NCBI RefSeq assembly: GCF_038070005.1
Contig: NZ_JBBPCO010000016.1
Coordinates: 1-57,329, forward strand
Direction: 5' to 3'
From: Thermithiobacillus plumbiphilus
GTDB taxonomy: Bacteria > Pseudomonadota > Gammaproteobacteria > Acidithiobacillales > Thermithiobacillaceae
Length of the DNA: 57,329 bases
The first letter of the stretch is position 1. Each line of letters begins with the position of its first letter. The notes beneath the pieces were generated by a model. The model was given only the letters and a program-made list of their open reading frames with translations, searched no databases and was not told the DNA's origin. Below are positions 19,928 through 29,049 of the stretch, one piece after another. Both the position numbers and the translations under genes were made by a program.

Positions 19928-20926
19928 TTATTGCGCCTGGGCATCCATCCAGCGGACATATTGCATCACACCCTCCTGGACGGGATGAAAACTGTCCTGA
20001 TAACCGGCTGCGCGCAGGGCCGAGATGCTGGCCTGGGTAAAACTCTGATATTTGCCATGCAGGGCGACAGGCATGGGAATGTATTCGATGATTTTTTCCT
20101 GCTGCAGGGCCTGCAATTCGCGCGACCCGCTCGAAGGATTTCTGAGCGCATCGACCGCGTTGACTACCGCTACCGCCACTTCATTGAAACTCTGTGCCTG
20201 GCCGGTGCCCAGGTTGAATATACCCGACAGGTCCGGCCTCTCCAGAAAGTGGAAGTTGACCTTCACCACATCGTCAATGTAGACGAAATCCCGGCGCTGC
20301 TCGCCATCGGCGTAGCCATCGCTGCCCTGGAACAGGCGCACCCGCCCGTGCTCACGCATCTGGTTGAAAAAATGAAAGGCCACCGAGGCCATGCGGCCCT
20401 TGTGCTGCTCGCGGGGGCCGTAAACGTTGAAGTATCGAAAGCCCACAATGGGCGCAGTGGCCACTGGCAGCACACGGCGCACGAACTGATCGAACTGGAA
20501 CTTGCTGTAGCCGTACACGTTCAGCGGCGCCTCGTGCTCACGCCGTTCCTCGAATATCCTTCCCGCGCCATAGACCGAGGCACTGGAGGCATACAGCAGC
20601 GGCACACGTTGCGCCTGACACCAGGCCAGCAGGGTCTTGGAGTACTCATAGTTGTTGTTCATCATGTAGCGGCCGTCCGGCTCCATGGTGTCGGAGCAGG
20701 CCCCTTCGTGAAACACCGCCGCAGCATTGGGCAGCTTTCCCTTCTCCAGCCATTGCAGGAAAAGGTCCTTGTCGACGTAGTCGCTGATTTCGCAGTCCAT
20801 CAGGTTGCGGAATTTGTCCCCGCTGCTCAGATCATCCACCACCAGGATGTCGCGTTCACCGCGCGCGTTCAGACCCTTGACGATATTGGCCCCGATGAAA
20901 CCGGCTCCGCCTGTGACTATGTACAT
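19928..20926 (-). CDS. hldD: ADP-glyceromanno-heptose 6-epimerase
   Basis: Epimerises ADP-D-glycero- to ADP-L-glycero-manno-heptose. A 332-residue SDR-fold protein: NAD-binding [39 protein letters not shown], active-site [13 protein letters not shown] (Y-x3-K) and [19 protein letters not shown], all diagnostic of HldD. Full length. Forms an operon with hldE. Confidence 0.96.
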   Translation of the reverse strand: MYIVTGGAGFIGANIVKGLNARGERDILVVDDLSSGDKFRNLMDCEISDYVDKDLFLQWLEKGKLPNAAAVFHEGACSDTMEPDGRYMMNNNYEYSKTLLAWCQAQRVPLLYASSASVYGAGRIFEERREHEAPLNVYGYSKFQFDQFVRRVLPVATAPIVGFRYFNVYGPREQHKGRMASVAFHFFNQMREHGRVRLFQGSDGYADGEQRRDFVYIDDVVKVNFHFLERPDLSGIFNLGTGQAQSFNEVAVAVVNAVDALRNPSSGSRELQALQQEKIIEYIPMPVALHGKYQSFTQASISALRAAGYQDSFHPVQEGVMQYVRWMDAQAQ

Positions 20927-21021
20927 GGAATATCCTTGCTATTGCTGAAGAAAAGCCAGAATTGCCCTCAATGCCTCGCGCTACAACCCGTTGCCGGGAC
21001 TATGGCAAGACCGGAAATCAC

Positions 21022-21711
21022 TCACTCCCGGCGTAGCAAACGATCCGTGATCCAACTGAAGCTGAAGCGGGGCCGGAAAGCGCGCATCAGGGCCTCGCGA
21101 TCATACACGGTATTGACCCAAGTCATGAAATCGACCTCGGGATGGCGCGTTTGGTACTGGAGATAGGCATCAAAAAAGTGATCCAGAATGCCGGTATTGG
21201 CCTGCCGGATATGGCCAAAGGGCCAGAGCCGCAGTTGCCGCATTGCCAGCTCCAGTGGCACGCCCTCGTGCAGATGCAGATAGAGCACGCTCAGAAAGCC
21301 GGCCCGGTCCGCGCCGGACTTGCAATGAAACAGGACCGGATGATCCAGGCTCTGAAAAAACTGCTGAAGTCGGTTCAGGTCCTCGCGGGTCGGCAGGTCA
21401 CGCGAGCCGAAACCGTGCAGGGACTCCATCCGCAGCCCCAGCCGATCACAGACATCGGCCTCCAGGCGCATGTGTGCCTCATGCCAGCCGCTACCGCGAA
21501 TGCTGACCACGCTGCGTAGACCATGCCGGCGTGACCACTTCTGAATCTGCCGGGGTGAAGGCTGGGCGGAGCGAAAGGCATGCTGACCAAAGCGATGCAG
21601 ATTGGCGTAGAAAAGGCTGCGAAAGATGCCGTGATCCACAAAGAAAACGCGCAGATGGGCACGCAGACGCTGCACAACGGATAGGGGTTTGAGTTCAGGT
21701 CTGATGGACAT
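21022..21711 (-). CDS. Dual-specificity / tyrosine phosphatase-like protein in the LPS cluster
   Basis: A 229-residue cytosolic protein with the CX5R signature HCKSGADRAGF (C130, R136). Upstream, FRSAQPSPRQIQKWSRRHGL and VVSIRG match the fold of DSP/PTP phosphatases found beside LPS or heptose genes in other Gram-negatives, and FGSRDLPTREDLNRL carries a plausible general-acid Asp. It lies between hldD and waaC, same strand, 4 bases from waaC. The substrate could be a phosphoprotein, a core-sugar phosphate or a lipid phosphate; sequence does not decide. Confidence 0.8.
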   Translation of the reverse strand: MSIRPELKPLSVVQRLRAHLRVFFVDHGIFRSLFYANLHRFGQHAFRSAQPSPRQIQKWSRRHGLRSVVSIRGSGWHEAHMRLEADVCDRLGLRMESLHGFGSRDLPTREDLNRLQQFFQSLDHPVLFHCKSGADRAGFLSVLYLHLHEGVPLELAMRQLRLWPFGHIRQANTGILDHFFDAYLQYQTRHPEVDFMTWVNTVYDREALMRAFRPRFSFSWITDRLLRRE

Positions 21712-21715
21712 GTAC

Positions 21716-22762
21716 CTAGTTTACGCGAACTTGCTTGAGCGCTGCCATGGCCGCTTCGGGCATAAGGCTCGCCTGACAGGCAACCAGACCCTCGGCAGTC
21801 CGGGGCTGATTGCAGTGGCGCTTGAGACAGGGCGCACAGGGGGTGGCCCCCGCCAGCACATGCTGGGAAAGGCCCATCACACCGGTGCGCACAGGATCAG
21901 TCGGGCCGTACAGAGATACACCAGGCACATCCAGGGCGGCGGCCAGATGCGCCAGGCCGGTATCCACGCCAACGAACCCTTCAGCGCGAACCAGCAACCA
22001 GGCCAGCCTGTGCAGATCCAGACTCGGGAGGACCATCACGCTACCAGGATTCACCTGCTGGATCCGTTGGGCGCGCGCCTGCTCGGCTGCATTGCCCCAG
22101 GGCAGGAGTAAGCGCAAACCTTCCTGGGCACAAAGCCGGGCCAGTTGCTGCCAGTACGGCTCTGGCCAGTGTTTGGTGTCCCAAGTCGTGCCATGCAGGC
22201 CCACAATGAAGGGCTCACCAACAAAGCCTGCCAGATCTTCCCGCTGCCCGGCGCGCAACTGCCTCCGGAAGGCACCCAGACCATAGTCCAGCGGCAAGTC
22301 ATCCAGGGAGTAGTCAAATACCTGCGCCAGAAGCTGCCGGTTCCGCGTAATGGCATGCTCATGGCGCTCGACAGCAAAGCCGCGCTGGTAGAATCGGCTG
22401 GCCAGCGACTCGCGGGCACTGGAAGCATCGAGCCCGAACACCGGCACTCCGGCCAGACGCGCCAGCACCGCACTCTTGACCAGCCCTTGGGCATCGACAA
22501 CATACGTGTAATCTTGGGCGCCGAGGGTTCTGCGCAGTTGCAAAAGCATGGAAGGGGCACCCCACCAGGTTTTCTTGAGTCGGCGCAAGCCGACAGGAAT
22601 TACATGCCGCACCACCGGGTGCCAGGCAGGGATCTCGGCGAAAGCCGGTTCCACCAGCCAGTCCACCTGTTGCCCCGGCATCCGGCGGTGCAGATCGGTC
22701 AAGGCCGGCAGAAGGTGCAAGACATCGCCAAGCGAGGAGAGCTTAACGAGCAGCACGTTCAT
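21716..22762 (-). CDS. waaC: Lipopolysaccharide heptosyltransferase I
   Basis: A 348-residue GT9 enzyme transferring the first L,D-heptose to Kdo. MNVLLVKLSSLGDVLHLLPA at the N-terminus (acceptor-side loop with the catalytic Asp), YVVDAQGLVKSAVLARLAG, FIVGLHGTTWDTKHWPEPYW and VGVDTGLAHLAAALDVPGV are typical of WaaC rather than WaaF. The gene start overlaps the end of the WaaE-like gene by 20 bases, consistent with one transcript. Confidence 0.92.
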   Translation of the reverse strand: MNVLLVKLSSLGDVLHLLPALTDLHRRMPGQQVDWLVEPAFAEIPAWHPVVRHVIPVGLRRLKKTWWGAPSMLLQLRRTLGAQDYTYVVDAQGLVKSAVLARLAGVPVFGLDASSARESLASRFYQRGFAVERHEHAITRNRQLLAQVFDYSLDDLPLDYGLGAFRRQLRAGQREDLAGFVGEPFIVGLHGTTWDTKHWPEPYWQQLARLCAQEGLRLLLPWGNAAEQARAQRIQQVNPGSVMVLPSLDLHRLAWLLVRAEGFVGVDTGLAHLAAALDVPGVSLYGPTDPVRTGVMGLSQHVLAGATPCAPCLKRHCNQPRTAEGLVACQASLMPEAAMAALKQVRVN

Positions 22763-23531
22763 CAGTCTGTTGATTCTGCATTTCCAAGGCCTTGGCGTAT
22801 TTCATGAAGGAACCCAAGGCCGAGGTAAGCGCGATGGCTGCACCTTCCGTACCATCCAGGAAACCCAATCGCGCCACATACCCTTTGAGAAAAGCTGCCG
22901 CAGCATGGGCCAGCGGTTCGTGGGCGCGCACTCGGCGGCCGCAGGCCAGCAGCCTGGCGGCATTCAGATCGGAATAGTGATCGAGTTTGGCCAGCATCGC
23001 TTTGTAGTTCTCAAAGGAATAATGGGCCAGCGGAGCGTTCAGATCTGCCACGCGGCCAGAAGTCTCCCAACGCTCGTGTACGAGATCAGGTGTGAAATGC
23101 CCTTGCCGCCTATTTACCAATCGAAGTACCCGATCGCGGCCCCAATCGCCGAATTGGATGTGCTTGTCATGAAGATAGTTGCGCCGGGGCAGCCGGAAAC
23201 CCGCCGGCAAGGACTTATCTGCAAGTGCCTTCCGTATTGTGGACAAAGATTCTGGTAATAAAATTTCATCAGCATCCATCACCAGAACCCAATCATGACG
23301 TGCTTGTTCCACCGCGAACTGTTTCTGCAAGCCGAAGCCCGGCCACTCGCGCTGAAATACGCGTGCTCCCAAGTTCCTTGCAATCGACACTGTACCGTCG
23401 CAACTGCCAGAATCCACCACAACAATGTCCCGTGACAAAGAGAGTATGCTACGAAGGCCAGATCCAATTTGTTTCTCTTCATTAAAAGCAATCAGAACTA
23501 TACTTATATTAGGAGCTTCAAATCCCGTCAT
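22743..23531 (-). CDS. WaaE/KdtX-like GT2 glycosyltransferase
   Basis: A 262-residue GT-A enzyme: ISIVLIAFNEEKQIGSGLRS, VVVDSGSCDGTVSIA, DWVLVMDADEILLPES (the D-x-D metal site) and RRNYLHDKHIQFGDWGRDRV match the WaaE/KdtX group that adds glucose to heptose I in the LPS core. Core position and sugar are inferred from the family. It overlaps waaC. GC content falls visibly just upstream of this gene. Confidence 0.82.
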   Translation of the reverse strand: MTGFEAPNISIVLIAFNEEKQIGSGLRSILSLSRDIVVVDSGSCDGTVSIARNLGARVFQREWPGFGLQKQFAVEQARHDWVLVMDADEILLPESLSTIRKALADKSLPAGFRLPRRNYLHDKHIQFGDWGRDRVLRLVNRRQGHFTPDLVHERWETSGRVADLNAPLAHYSFENYKAMLAKLDHYSDLNAARLLACGRRVRAHEPLAHAAAAFLKGYVARLGFLDGTEGAAIALTSALGSFMKYAKALEMQNQQTDERAAR

Positions 23532-23634
23532 AGAAGAACCAGGCCAAAATGAGGAGTAAAAATTTATCCAACATCAAAAATCCACCAATCAAAATAACAC
23601 AAGCTGTGACAATATAATTAGGAGCCAAACAAAA

Positions 23635-24834
23635 CTATGCAGAGTCTGAAGTAACCGCGACTGAGGCGGGGAGAGACATAACTAGCCCCAAGCCCAGAAC
23701 AGAAGCAAAATCCCACATCGATGTAGCTGCGAGCACGCCAGCAACGGTGAAATGAAAGTAGTAACTCAGCTTAAACCAACCCAGTGAGCTACCCCTGGAT
23801 TTCCAAGCATCTTTGAACAAAGACAAGTTAAAGATCAAAAAAACTAGTAGTCCGATCAGACCAAGAGCTGAAAAATAGGCCAGCAAATTGCTATGCGGGT
23901 TATCAAAAGGAACGCCACCAGTTTGTGGGATGGCACCGGCACGTTGCAGATTCTCCATTTCCTCCCCATAGTCTCCCGTGCCAACCCCAAATAAGGGATT
24001 ATTCATCCCCATTACAAATGCACCATCCCACATCACGAACCTAAGTCCAATACTTGATACAGGATTTCCGCGCATGTACTCCTTAACATCATCGACACCA
24101 ACCTTGAATCTCGACTCGACCTGAGGAGAAAGCCCGATTGCAATCATCGCAAGCAAACCAGTGGCTGCCGCATAAAGTCGCATTTTATTAGGGAATAATA
24201 TCCACACGGAGAGTGGCAAAGCCAACAAGAACAAAACCTGCCCTATACGCCCGCCTGTCATAGCCAACTGGGCAAAGAAGATTACGGCTAAAGCTATCGA
24301 ATGTTTTCTTTGCAGAAGATCTGGAGTTTTAATCTCAAACAAAAGCCATATCAGAATGAAGCTCAAATAAAGCCCAAGTGTACCATGATGAGGATATCCG
24401 ATAGGCCCGAGTTCAGGATTCATGGGGCGCCAAGGAAACAAGTGAAGAATCTGCAACAGCCCGACCGCTGCGTTAAGAAGCCAGCCTAAGAGCAGAAACA
24501 TTACAAACTTACGCAACAGCATCCTGTTCCAAGGCAACGTTATTCCCAGCAAAGCATACAAAAAGAAATGCAGCTTTGAAACCAGTTCAAAACCTCTAGG
24601 CAGATCCTCAGTCCAAAACAGACCAGCGAGATTAACAACAATGAGGAAAAGTACTGGGATTGCCCATTCGCACCCAAATATAGCACCCCTTCTTCTCCAG
24701 AACCCAGACCACAGATAAGCTGCAAAGAAAATCCCACCAAATATACTGGAAGCCGCCGTTGAAATAGGGATAGATGCAGCGGTCAGAAAAAGAGCGTAAA
24801 ACGGCGCTTCAATACGAAGCTCTTCAATCTTCAT
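23635..24834 (-). CDS. O-antigen ligase (WaaL)-like membrane protein
   Basis: A 399-residue protein with about ten hydrophobic helices. The large periplasmic loop (about residues 230-320) contains GIGLRFVMW-like segment SSIGLRFVMWDGAF, FGVGTGDYGEEM and NPHSNLLAYFSALGLIGLL, the RxxxW, GxGTG and H patterns of WaaL-type ligases, which attach O-antigen to the lipid A-core. Codon and base use are AT-richer than in flanking genes. Overlap with the next gene is 11 bases. A polymerase (Wzy) reading is possible because the two families look alike, but the position in a core cluster favours ligase. Confidence 0.65.
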   Translation of the reverse strand: MKIEELRIEAPFYALFLTAASIPISTAASSIFGGIFFAAYLWSGFWRRRGAIFGCEWAIPVLFLIVVNLAGLFWTEDLPRGFELVSKLHFFLYALLGITLPWNRMLLRKFVMFLLLGWLLNAAVGLLQILHLFPWRPMNPELGPIGYPHHGTLGLYLSFILIWLLFEIKTPDLLQRKHSIALAVIFFAQLAMTGGRIGQVLFLLALPLSVWILFPNKMRLYAAATGLLAMIAIGLSPQVESRFKVGVDDVKEYMRGNPVSSIGLRFVMWDGAFVMGMNNPLFGVGTGDYGEEMENLQRAGAIPQTGGVPFDNPHSNLLAYFSALGLIGLLVFLIFNLSLFKDAWKSRGSSLGWFKLSYYFHFTVAGVLAATSMWDFASVLGLGLVMSLPASVAVTSDSA

Positions 24835-25657
24835 AGCAGGACAACCCGCGGACAGCCAAACAGGAATCAGATTTCTTAGTGTTGCTCAGCAGAAAGTCGT
24901 TGTTTCCGGATCTCTCCGGGTGCCAGATATGAAAGCACATCGCAGAAAAAGGCGGGTGTTGCGATTGTATCCCAGCCTTGAGCAGGCGAATAGAAAAGTC
25001 ACCATCCTCTCCTCCGTAACTGGTGAAGCTTTCTTCAAATCCATTGACCCTGAATACATCGCTATACCAGACAGCCATGTTGCAACCATAAACTGAGCCA
25101 ATGCGATTCTGGCTAGCAAGGGCTAAACCTGGAATATGTATGAACCTGCGAGGTCTATTTATGTACCCTTTCTTCCACAAAGCCAACCAGTGTCCAGCCC
25201 CTTTACGGACATCATCCCAGCCAACGCCCGCACGTTTACCTTTCTTGGTGATGAGAATACGTTTCGCGGCTGTCCAGTAACCTCTACGCGCAAGAATGGC
25301 GTGGTCCTGAATATACGTAGGAGATGGGATACAATCTCCATCCATGAATATCAAGTAGTCACCACTCGACTTTCTAATCCCCACGTTTCTAATGGCAGCC
25401 AGCCGGAATCCGCGATCCTCATGCCAAACATGATGCAGTGGGAATGGCATAGCGAAGTTTTTAATCAGTTCAGCTGTTTCTGGTCCAGAACCATCATCTG
25501 CTACAATCACTTCAAAAGGCTTTAATGTTTGATCACGCAACCCGCAGAGAACCTGCTCCAGTGCCTCTGGCCAATTGTAAGTACTCACAATAACTGATAT
25601 CTTCAGTTTCGATGTTTGGTCACAACCCCCAAAGCGGGTAAGCAGCTTATACATCAT
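24824..25657 (-). CDS. GT2 glycosyltransferase, paralogue of the next gene
   Basis: A 277-residue GT-A protein: KISVIVSTYNWPEALEQVL, VIVADDGSGPETAELI, WHEDRGFRLAAIRNVGI, YLIFMDGDCIPSP (D-x-D) and GCNMAVWYSDVFRVNGFEES with GGEDGDFSIRLLKAG as the C-terminal GT7-like acceptor region. It aligns end to end by eye with the neighbour at 25647-26456. Probably adds an outer-core or O-chain sugar; the sugar is not predictable. Overlaps both neighbours by 11 bases. AT-rich. Confidence 0.8.
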   Translation of the reverse strand: MMYKLLTRFGGCDQTSKLKISVIVSTYNWPEALEQVLCGLRDQTLKPFEVIVADDGSGPETAELIKNFAMPFPLHHVWHEDRGFRLAAIRNVGIRKSSGDYLIFMDGDCIPSPTYIQDHAILARRGYWTAAKRILITKKGKRAGVGWDDVRKGAGHWLALWKKGYINRPRRFIHIPGLALASQNRIGSVYGCNMAVWYSDVFRVNGFEESFTSYGGEDGDFSIRLLKAGIQSQHPPFSAMCFHIWHPERSGNNDFLLSNTKKSDSCLAVRGLSCYED

Positions 25658-26456
25658 TGGAAGATCTTACTCCTTGGCGAGCCTCGACTCGGTCACTCCT
25701 CCTGATTTCATTGAGCATAACCTTTTTTTCCTCCAGGTTGTGCCGCGGATGCTCAGGATGCCACAGATGAATCACTTGACCTGCAAAGGGTAAATCTTGG
25801 CGAACGATATCAATCTTGCTTAGCCTGACGGCAAGATCAGAATCTTCCAATCCCCAACCCACATACGCTTCATCAAACCCTTTCACCTTCAGGACATCCT
25901 CATACCACATACCCATGTTGCAGCCACGAACTCCGCGCTCGCTTTTTTTTACATGAGCCGGAAATTCGGGTATGTGGAGCAATCTATGAGGGTGATTAAA
26001 AAATCCTCTCGCTCCTAATAGCAAAAGATGAAATTTGCTATCAATTGTTTCTGCGTTTATTTTCTCCACCCCTTTCGGCGTGGTTAGAATCCGTTTCCCT
26101 TGAGACCACCGGCCTTTGCGAGCATAACGAGCATGATCTTCTACAAAATGGTGTAGTGGCAGACAATCTCCATCCAAAAAGATCAGATACTCAGCTTGAG
26201 CAACCTCAATCGCTCGATTACGAATTGCAGCCAACCGGAAACCTTCATCAGGATGCCACACATGCTTCAAAAGAAAGGGAGCCGGAAACTGTTCCACCAG
26301 ATTGCGCGTAGCTGGGCCAGAACCATCATCCGCAATGATTACTTCATCTGGTAGGCGAGACTGCATAGATAACGCTTTAAGCACTTCGTCCAGCGCTTCC
26401 GGGCGGTTATATGTTGAAATAACCACTGCTATGGATAGAAGTTTGTTACTGCTCAT
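25647..26456 (-). CDS. GT2 glycosyltransferase, paralogue of the preceding gene
   Basis: A 269-residue GT-A protein with the same motif order as its neighbour: IAVVISTYNRPEALDEVLKA, VIIADDGSGPATRNLV, WHPDEGFRLAAIRNRAI, YLIFLDGDCLPLH, GCNMGMWYEDVLKVKGFDEA and GLEDSDLAVRLSKID. The Asp and Glu residues of both ends are conserved, so both copies look active. Tandem duplication followed by divergence is the simplest origin. Confidence 0.8.
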   Translation of the reverse strand: MSSNKLLSIAVVISTYNRPEALDEVLKALSMQSRLPDEVIIADDGSGPATRNLVEQFPAPFLLKHVWHPDEGFRLAAIRNRAIEVAQAEYLIFLDGDCLPLHHFVEDHARYARKGRWSQGKRILTTPKGVEKINAETIDSKFHLLLLGARGFFNHPHRLLHIPEFPAHVKKSERGVRGCNMGMWYEDVLKVKGFDEAYVGWGLEDSDLAVRLSKIDIVRQDLPFAGQVIHLWHPEHPRHNLEEKKVMLNEIRRSDRVEARQGVRSSNDV

Positions 26457-26477
26457 CAGATATCCTTGGAGGGACTA

Positions 26478-27461
26478 TCAGATCCCGCACTTTGTCCGGT
26501 CTGGATCTATATTCACCACCCGTCTGACCACATAGCTGCGCTTGCCCTGTGACTCATAATAGACGCGCGAGAGCATCTCGCCCATGAGCCCGGTACTGAG
26601 CCACTGAAAGCCTGCGATGACAAACAGCACACCACCGATCAGCATGGGTCGCCCACCAATATCGGCACCGGTAAAGAGCTTGAGCATGAAGAGATAGCTG
26701 AGCATCAGCGTACCAAGCAGGAGAAACAGCAGGCCGATGGCACCGAAGAAGTGCATGGGACGCTGATTGAAGCGCATGAAGAATTTTACGAACAGCAGAT
26801 CCACCACCACCCGCAGGGTGCGCGAGATGCCGTATTTGCTCTGGCCGGCCACGCGCGGATGGTGGCGCACTGGCACTTCGATGATGCGGTTGGTATAGGT
26901 CTGGGTCGCCAGCCAGGCCGGAATGAAGCGGTGCATCTCGCCATACAGGCGGATGGGCTTGAGGACATTGGCGCGATAGGCCTTCAGGGTGCAGCCGTAA
27001 TCATGCAGGCGCACGCCGGTCATGCTGCCGATGAGCCAGTTGGCGATGCGCGAGGGGATCTTGCGCAGCACCAGGCCGTCCTGACGATTCTTGCGCCAGC
27101 CGGCGACCACGTCCATGTCGCGCTCATGCAGGAGCTTCACCAGCATGGGGATGTCGACGGGATCGTTCTGCAGGTCTCCGTCCAGCGTGACGATGATCTC
27201 GCCTTCGGCGGCGTCGATGCCGGCCTGCATGGCGGCCGTCTGGCCGAAATTGCGCTGCAGGTGGATGACCTTGTAGCGGGAGCCCAGGCGCTGGGCGCCA
27301 GCATCCAGAGCCTCGGCAGTGCCATCGAGGCTGCCGTCGTCCACCAGAATGGCCTCGAATTCCAGGCCTTGAAGCGCGTTTTCCAGGGCCGAGAAGAGGG
27401 CTTCGACGTTCTCCACTTCGTTGTAAAGTGGAATGACCAGAGAGAGAGCAAGTGTATTCAT
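26478..27461 (-). CDS. GtrB/ArnC/DPM1-like polyprenyl-phosphate glycosyltransferase
   Basis: A 327-residue membrane GT2: ALSLVIPLYNEVENVEALFS, AILVDDGSLDGTAEALD, IIVTLDGDLQNDPVDIPMLV, WLIGSMTGVRLHDYGCTLKA, then two C-terminal hydrophobic helices (GAIGLLFLLLGTLMLSYLF and LIGGVLFVIAGFQWLSTGLM). Such enzymes charge undecaprenyl phosphate with a sugar used to decorate lipid A, core or O-antigen. ATG 27461 is preferred because homology begins there. GC content returns to the window norm here, unlike the three genes downstream. It is the first gene of the leftward block. Confidence 0.85.
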   Translation of the reverse strand: MNTLALSLVIPLYNEVENVEALFSALENALQGLEFEAILVDDGSLDGTAEALDAGAQRLGSRYKVIHLQRNFGQTAAMQAGIDAAEGEIIVTLDGDLQNDPVDIPMLVKLLHERDMDVVAGWRKNRQDGLVLRKIPSRIANWLIGSMTGVRLHDYGCTLKAYRANVLKPIRLYGEMHRFIPAWLATQTYTNRIIEVPVRHHPRVAGQSKYGISRTLRVVVDLLFVKFFMRFNQRPMHFFGAIGLLFLLLGTLMLSYLFMLKLFTGADIGGRPMLIGGVLFVIAGFQWLSTGLMGEMLSRVYYESQGKRSYVVRRVVNIDPDRTKCGI

Positions 27462-27593
27462 CAGGGTGCTTCGCTGAAGGTTTCGCGCGTAGCTTAGCAG
27501 ATCACTCTGGCCTTGTCCGCTACGAATCAGGTGCACACAGGATCAGTTGCCGAGTATAATGAGCCAGGGTCACGATCAGGAGCCTATTGAAGC

Positions 27594-27980
27594 ATGTCTA
27601 TCCTCATACCCGGATCTCCTGGCGAACTGCTGGACAAGATCAGCATTCTCGAAATCAAGCTGGAACGCATTCCGGACCAGAGCAAACAAGCCAATGTCGC
27701 TAAGGAGCTGGACGCCCTGCGAGTTGTCCGGGCAGCGCAGATTCCAGATACACCCGAGACCCTCGAACTCTCAGAGGCCCTGAAGGCTGTCAACATGGCC
27801 CTCTGGGATATCGAGGATGCCATCCGCGATCACGAGCACCAACAGTGTTTTGACGAGGCATTCATACAGCTGGCGCGTAGCGTGTATATCACCAATGATC
27901 GCCGGGCCCGGCTCAAGCGCCAGATCAATGATCTTCTTCGCGCCGAGATCATCGAGGAGAAGAGCTATCATGCCTATTGA
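27594..27980 (+). CDS. DUF6165 family protein
   Basis: A 128-residue soluble, helical protein opening ILIPGSPGELLDKISILEIK and LERIPDQ, which I recognise as the DUF6165 family often next to LPS or O-antigen glycosyltransferases. No catalytic motif is evident. It overlaps the following GT9 gene by 11 bases. It is divergent from the GtrB-like gene, with the intergenic 130 bases the likely two-way promoter region. Function unknown. Confidence 0.75.
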   Translation: MSILIPGSPGELLDKISILEIKLERIPDQSKQANVAKELDALRVVRAAQIPDTPETLELSEALKAVNMALWDIEDAIRDHEHQQCFDEAFIQLARSVYITNDRRARLKRQINDLLRAEIIEEKSYHAY

Positions 27981-29016
27981 TGCCAAGGCGCCAGACAAGA
28001 TCCTCGTAGTGCGCATAGGTGCGGCCGGGGACATGGTGATGATCACCCCTGCCCTGCGCGCCATTCTGGACCACTTCCCCGACAGCGAAGTGGCCTTGCT
28101 GACCTCGGCCGATGGTAAACGGATGCTGACCGGCTTCGATGCGCGTGTCCGCACCTTTCATCTTTGTAATCGCAAGGACCCGCTTTATTTCTGGCACAAA
28201 CACCGGACACTCCGCGAGGTGAGATCCGGCAACTATGGTGCGGTGTTCTGCTTTGAGAATAACCCGAAAATCCAGAACTTCTTCAAGGATTACTCCTGCC
28301 CGAAATACATGCTGCGCAAGGCCCGCGGTCACTCATCACAGCAATTGCTCGATGCGGTCATGGAAGCGCTTGGGGGACGGGTTACCCTGAATCGGGACAA
28401 TTATCCCCTGCACTTGCCCGTCAGTACCCAGGCGAAGGCCGAGATGACTGAATATCTGCGGACGCAAGGAATTGATGACGATACCTTTTTGATTGGTCTG
28501 CACCCCACGTTCAGCGGTATCGACAATCCCTGGCAACGCCTCAAGCGTGGGCGCCACCATATCTGGCCGGCAGAGTACTTTGGCCGTCTGGGAAAGATGC
28601 TGGCCATGCATGGCCATGTGCAAGGCCGACCGGTCCAAGTGGTCGCAAATCTCCTGCCCTCAGAACAAAAGATCGGTCAGGCCGTGCGAGAAGCCAGCAA
28701 TGGAGCCTTGCGACTGCTGATACCACCACCCAATATCGAGCGGTACAAAGCCTATCTACAACGCTGTGATCTGTTGGTGGTGCCGAATACTGGCCCCATG
28801 CACATGGCCGCGGCGGTGGGAACGCCTGTAGTCGCTCTGTATTCCAGCCAGTCCGTTGAGGACAACGCTCCATTTACAGCCTTTGAGAAGTTTTCTGTGC
28901 TTCGGGCCGAGGATACGAGCCAGCCGCATCTAGGCCTTGCCGCCATCAAGCCCGAAGCGGTTTTCGAAACCTGTCTGTTACAGATCCAGAAATCCGCCAA
29001 AAACAATCCGCGCTGA
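27970..29016 (+). CDS. GT9 family heptosyltransferase-like protein
   Basis: A 348-residue protein: KILVVRIGAAGDMVMITPAL, later FLIGLHPTFSGIDNPWQRLK, and LLVVPNTGPMHMAAAVGTPV, the GT9 donor-side motif. It is a third GT9 besides waaC and waaF, so it may add an extra core heptose. ATG 27970 overlaps the DUF6165 stop and starts at the family N-terminus; the frame is open upstream to 27817 but that would bury the previous gene. A T-run hairpin follows. Confidence 0.82.
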   Translation: MPIDAKAPDKILVVRIGAAGDMVMITPALRAILDHFPDSEVALLTSADGKRMLTGFDARVRTFHLCNRKDPLYFWHKHRTLREVRSGNYGAVFCFENNPKIQNFFKDYSCPKYMLRKARGHSSQQLLDAVMEALGGRVTLNRDNYPLHLPVSTQAKAEMTEYLRTQGIDDDTFLIGLHPTFSGIDNPWQRLKRGRHHIWPAEYFGRLGKMLAMHGHVQGRPVQVVANLLPSEQKIGQAVREASNGALRLLIPPPNIERYKAYLQRCDLLVVPNTGPMHMAAAVGTPVVALYSSQSVEDNAPFTAFEKFSVLRAEDTSQPHLGLAAIKPEAVFETCLLQIQKSAKNNPR

Positions 29017-29048
29017 GCGGCCATTCGGGCCATCTCGGAGTTTTTTTG
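29012..29048 (+). terminator. Probable terminator between convergent GT9 and waaF
   Basis: GAG-CGGCC...GGCC-AT-CTC imperfect hairpin directly after the GT9 stop, followed by seven T residues (29041-29047). Only about 33 bases separate the two convergent genes. Confidence 0.45.
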
Positions 29049-29049
29049 C

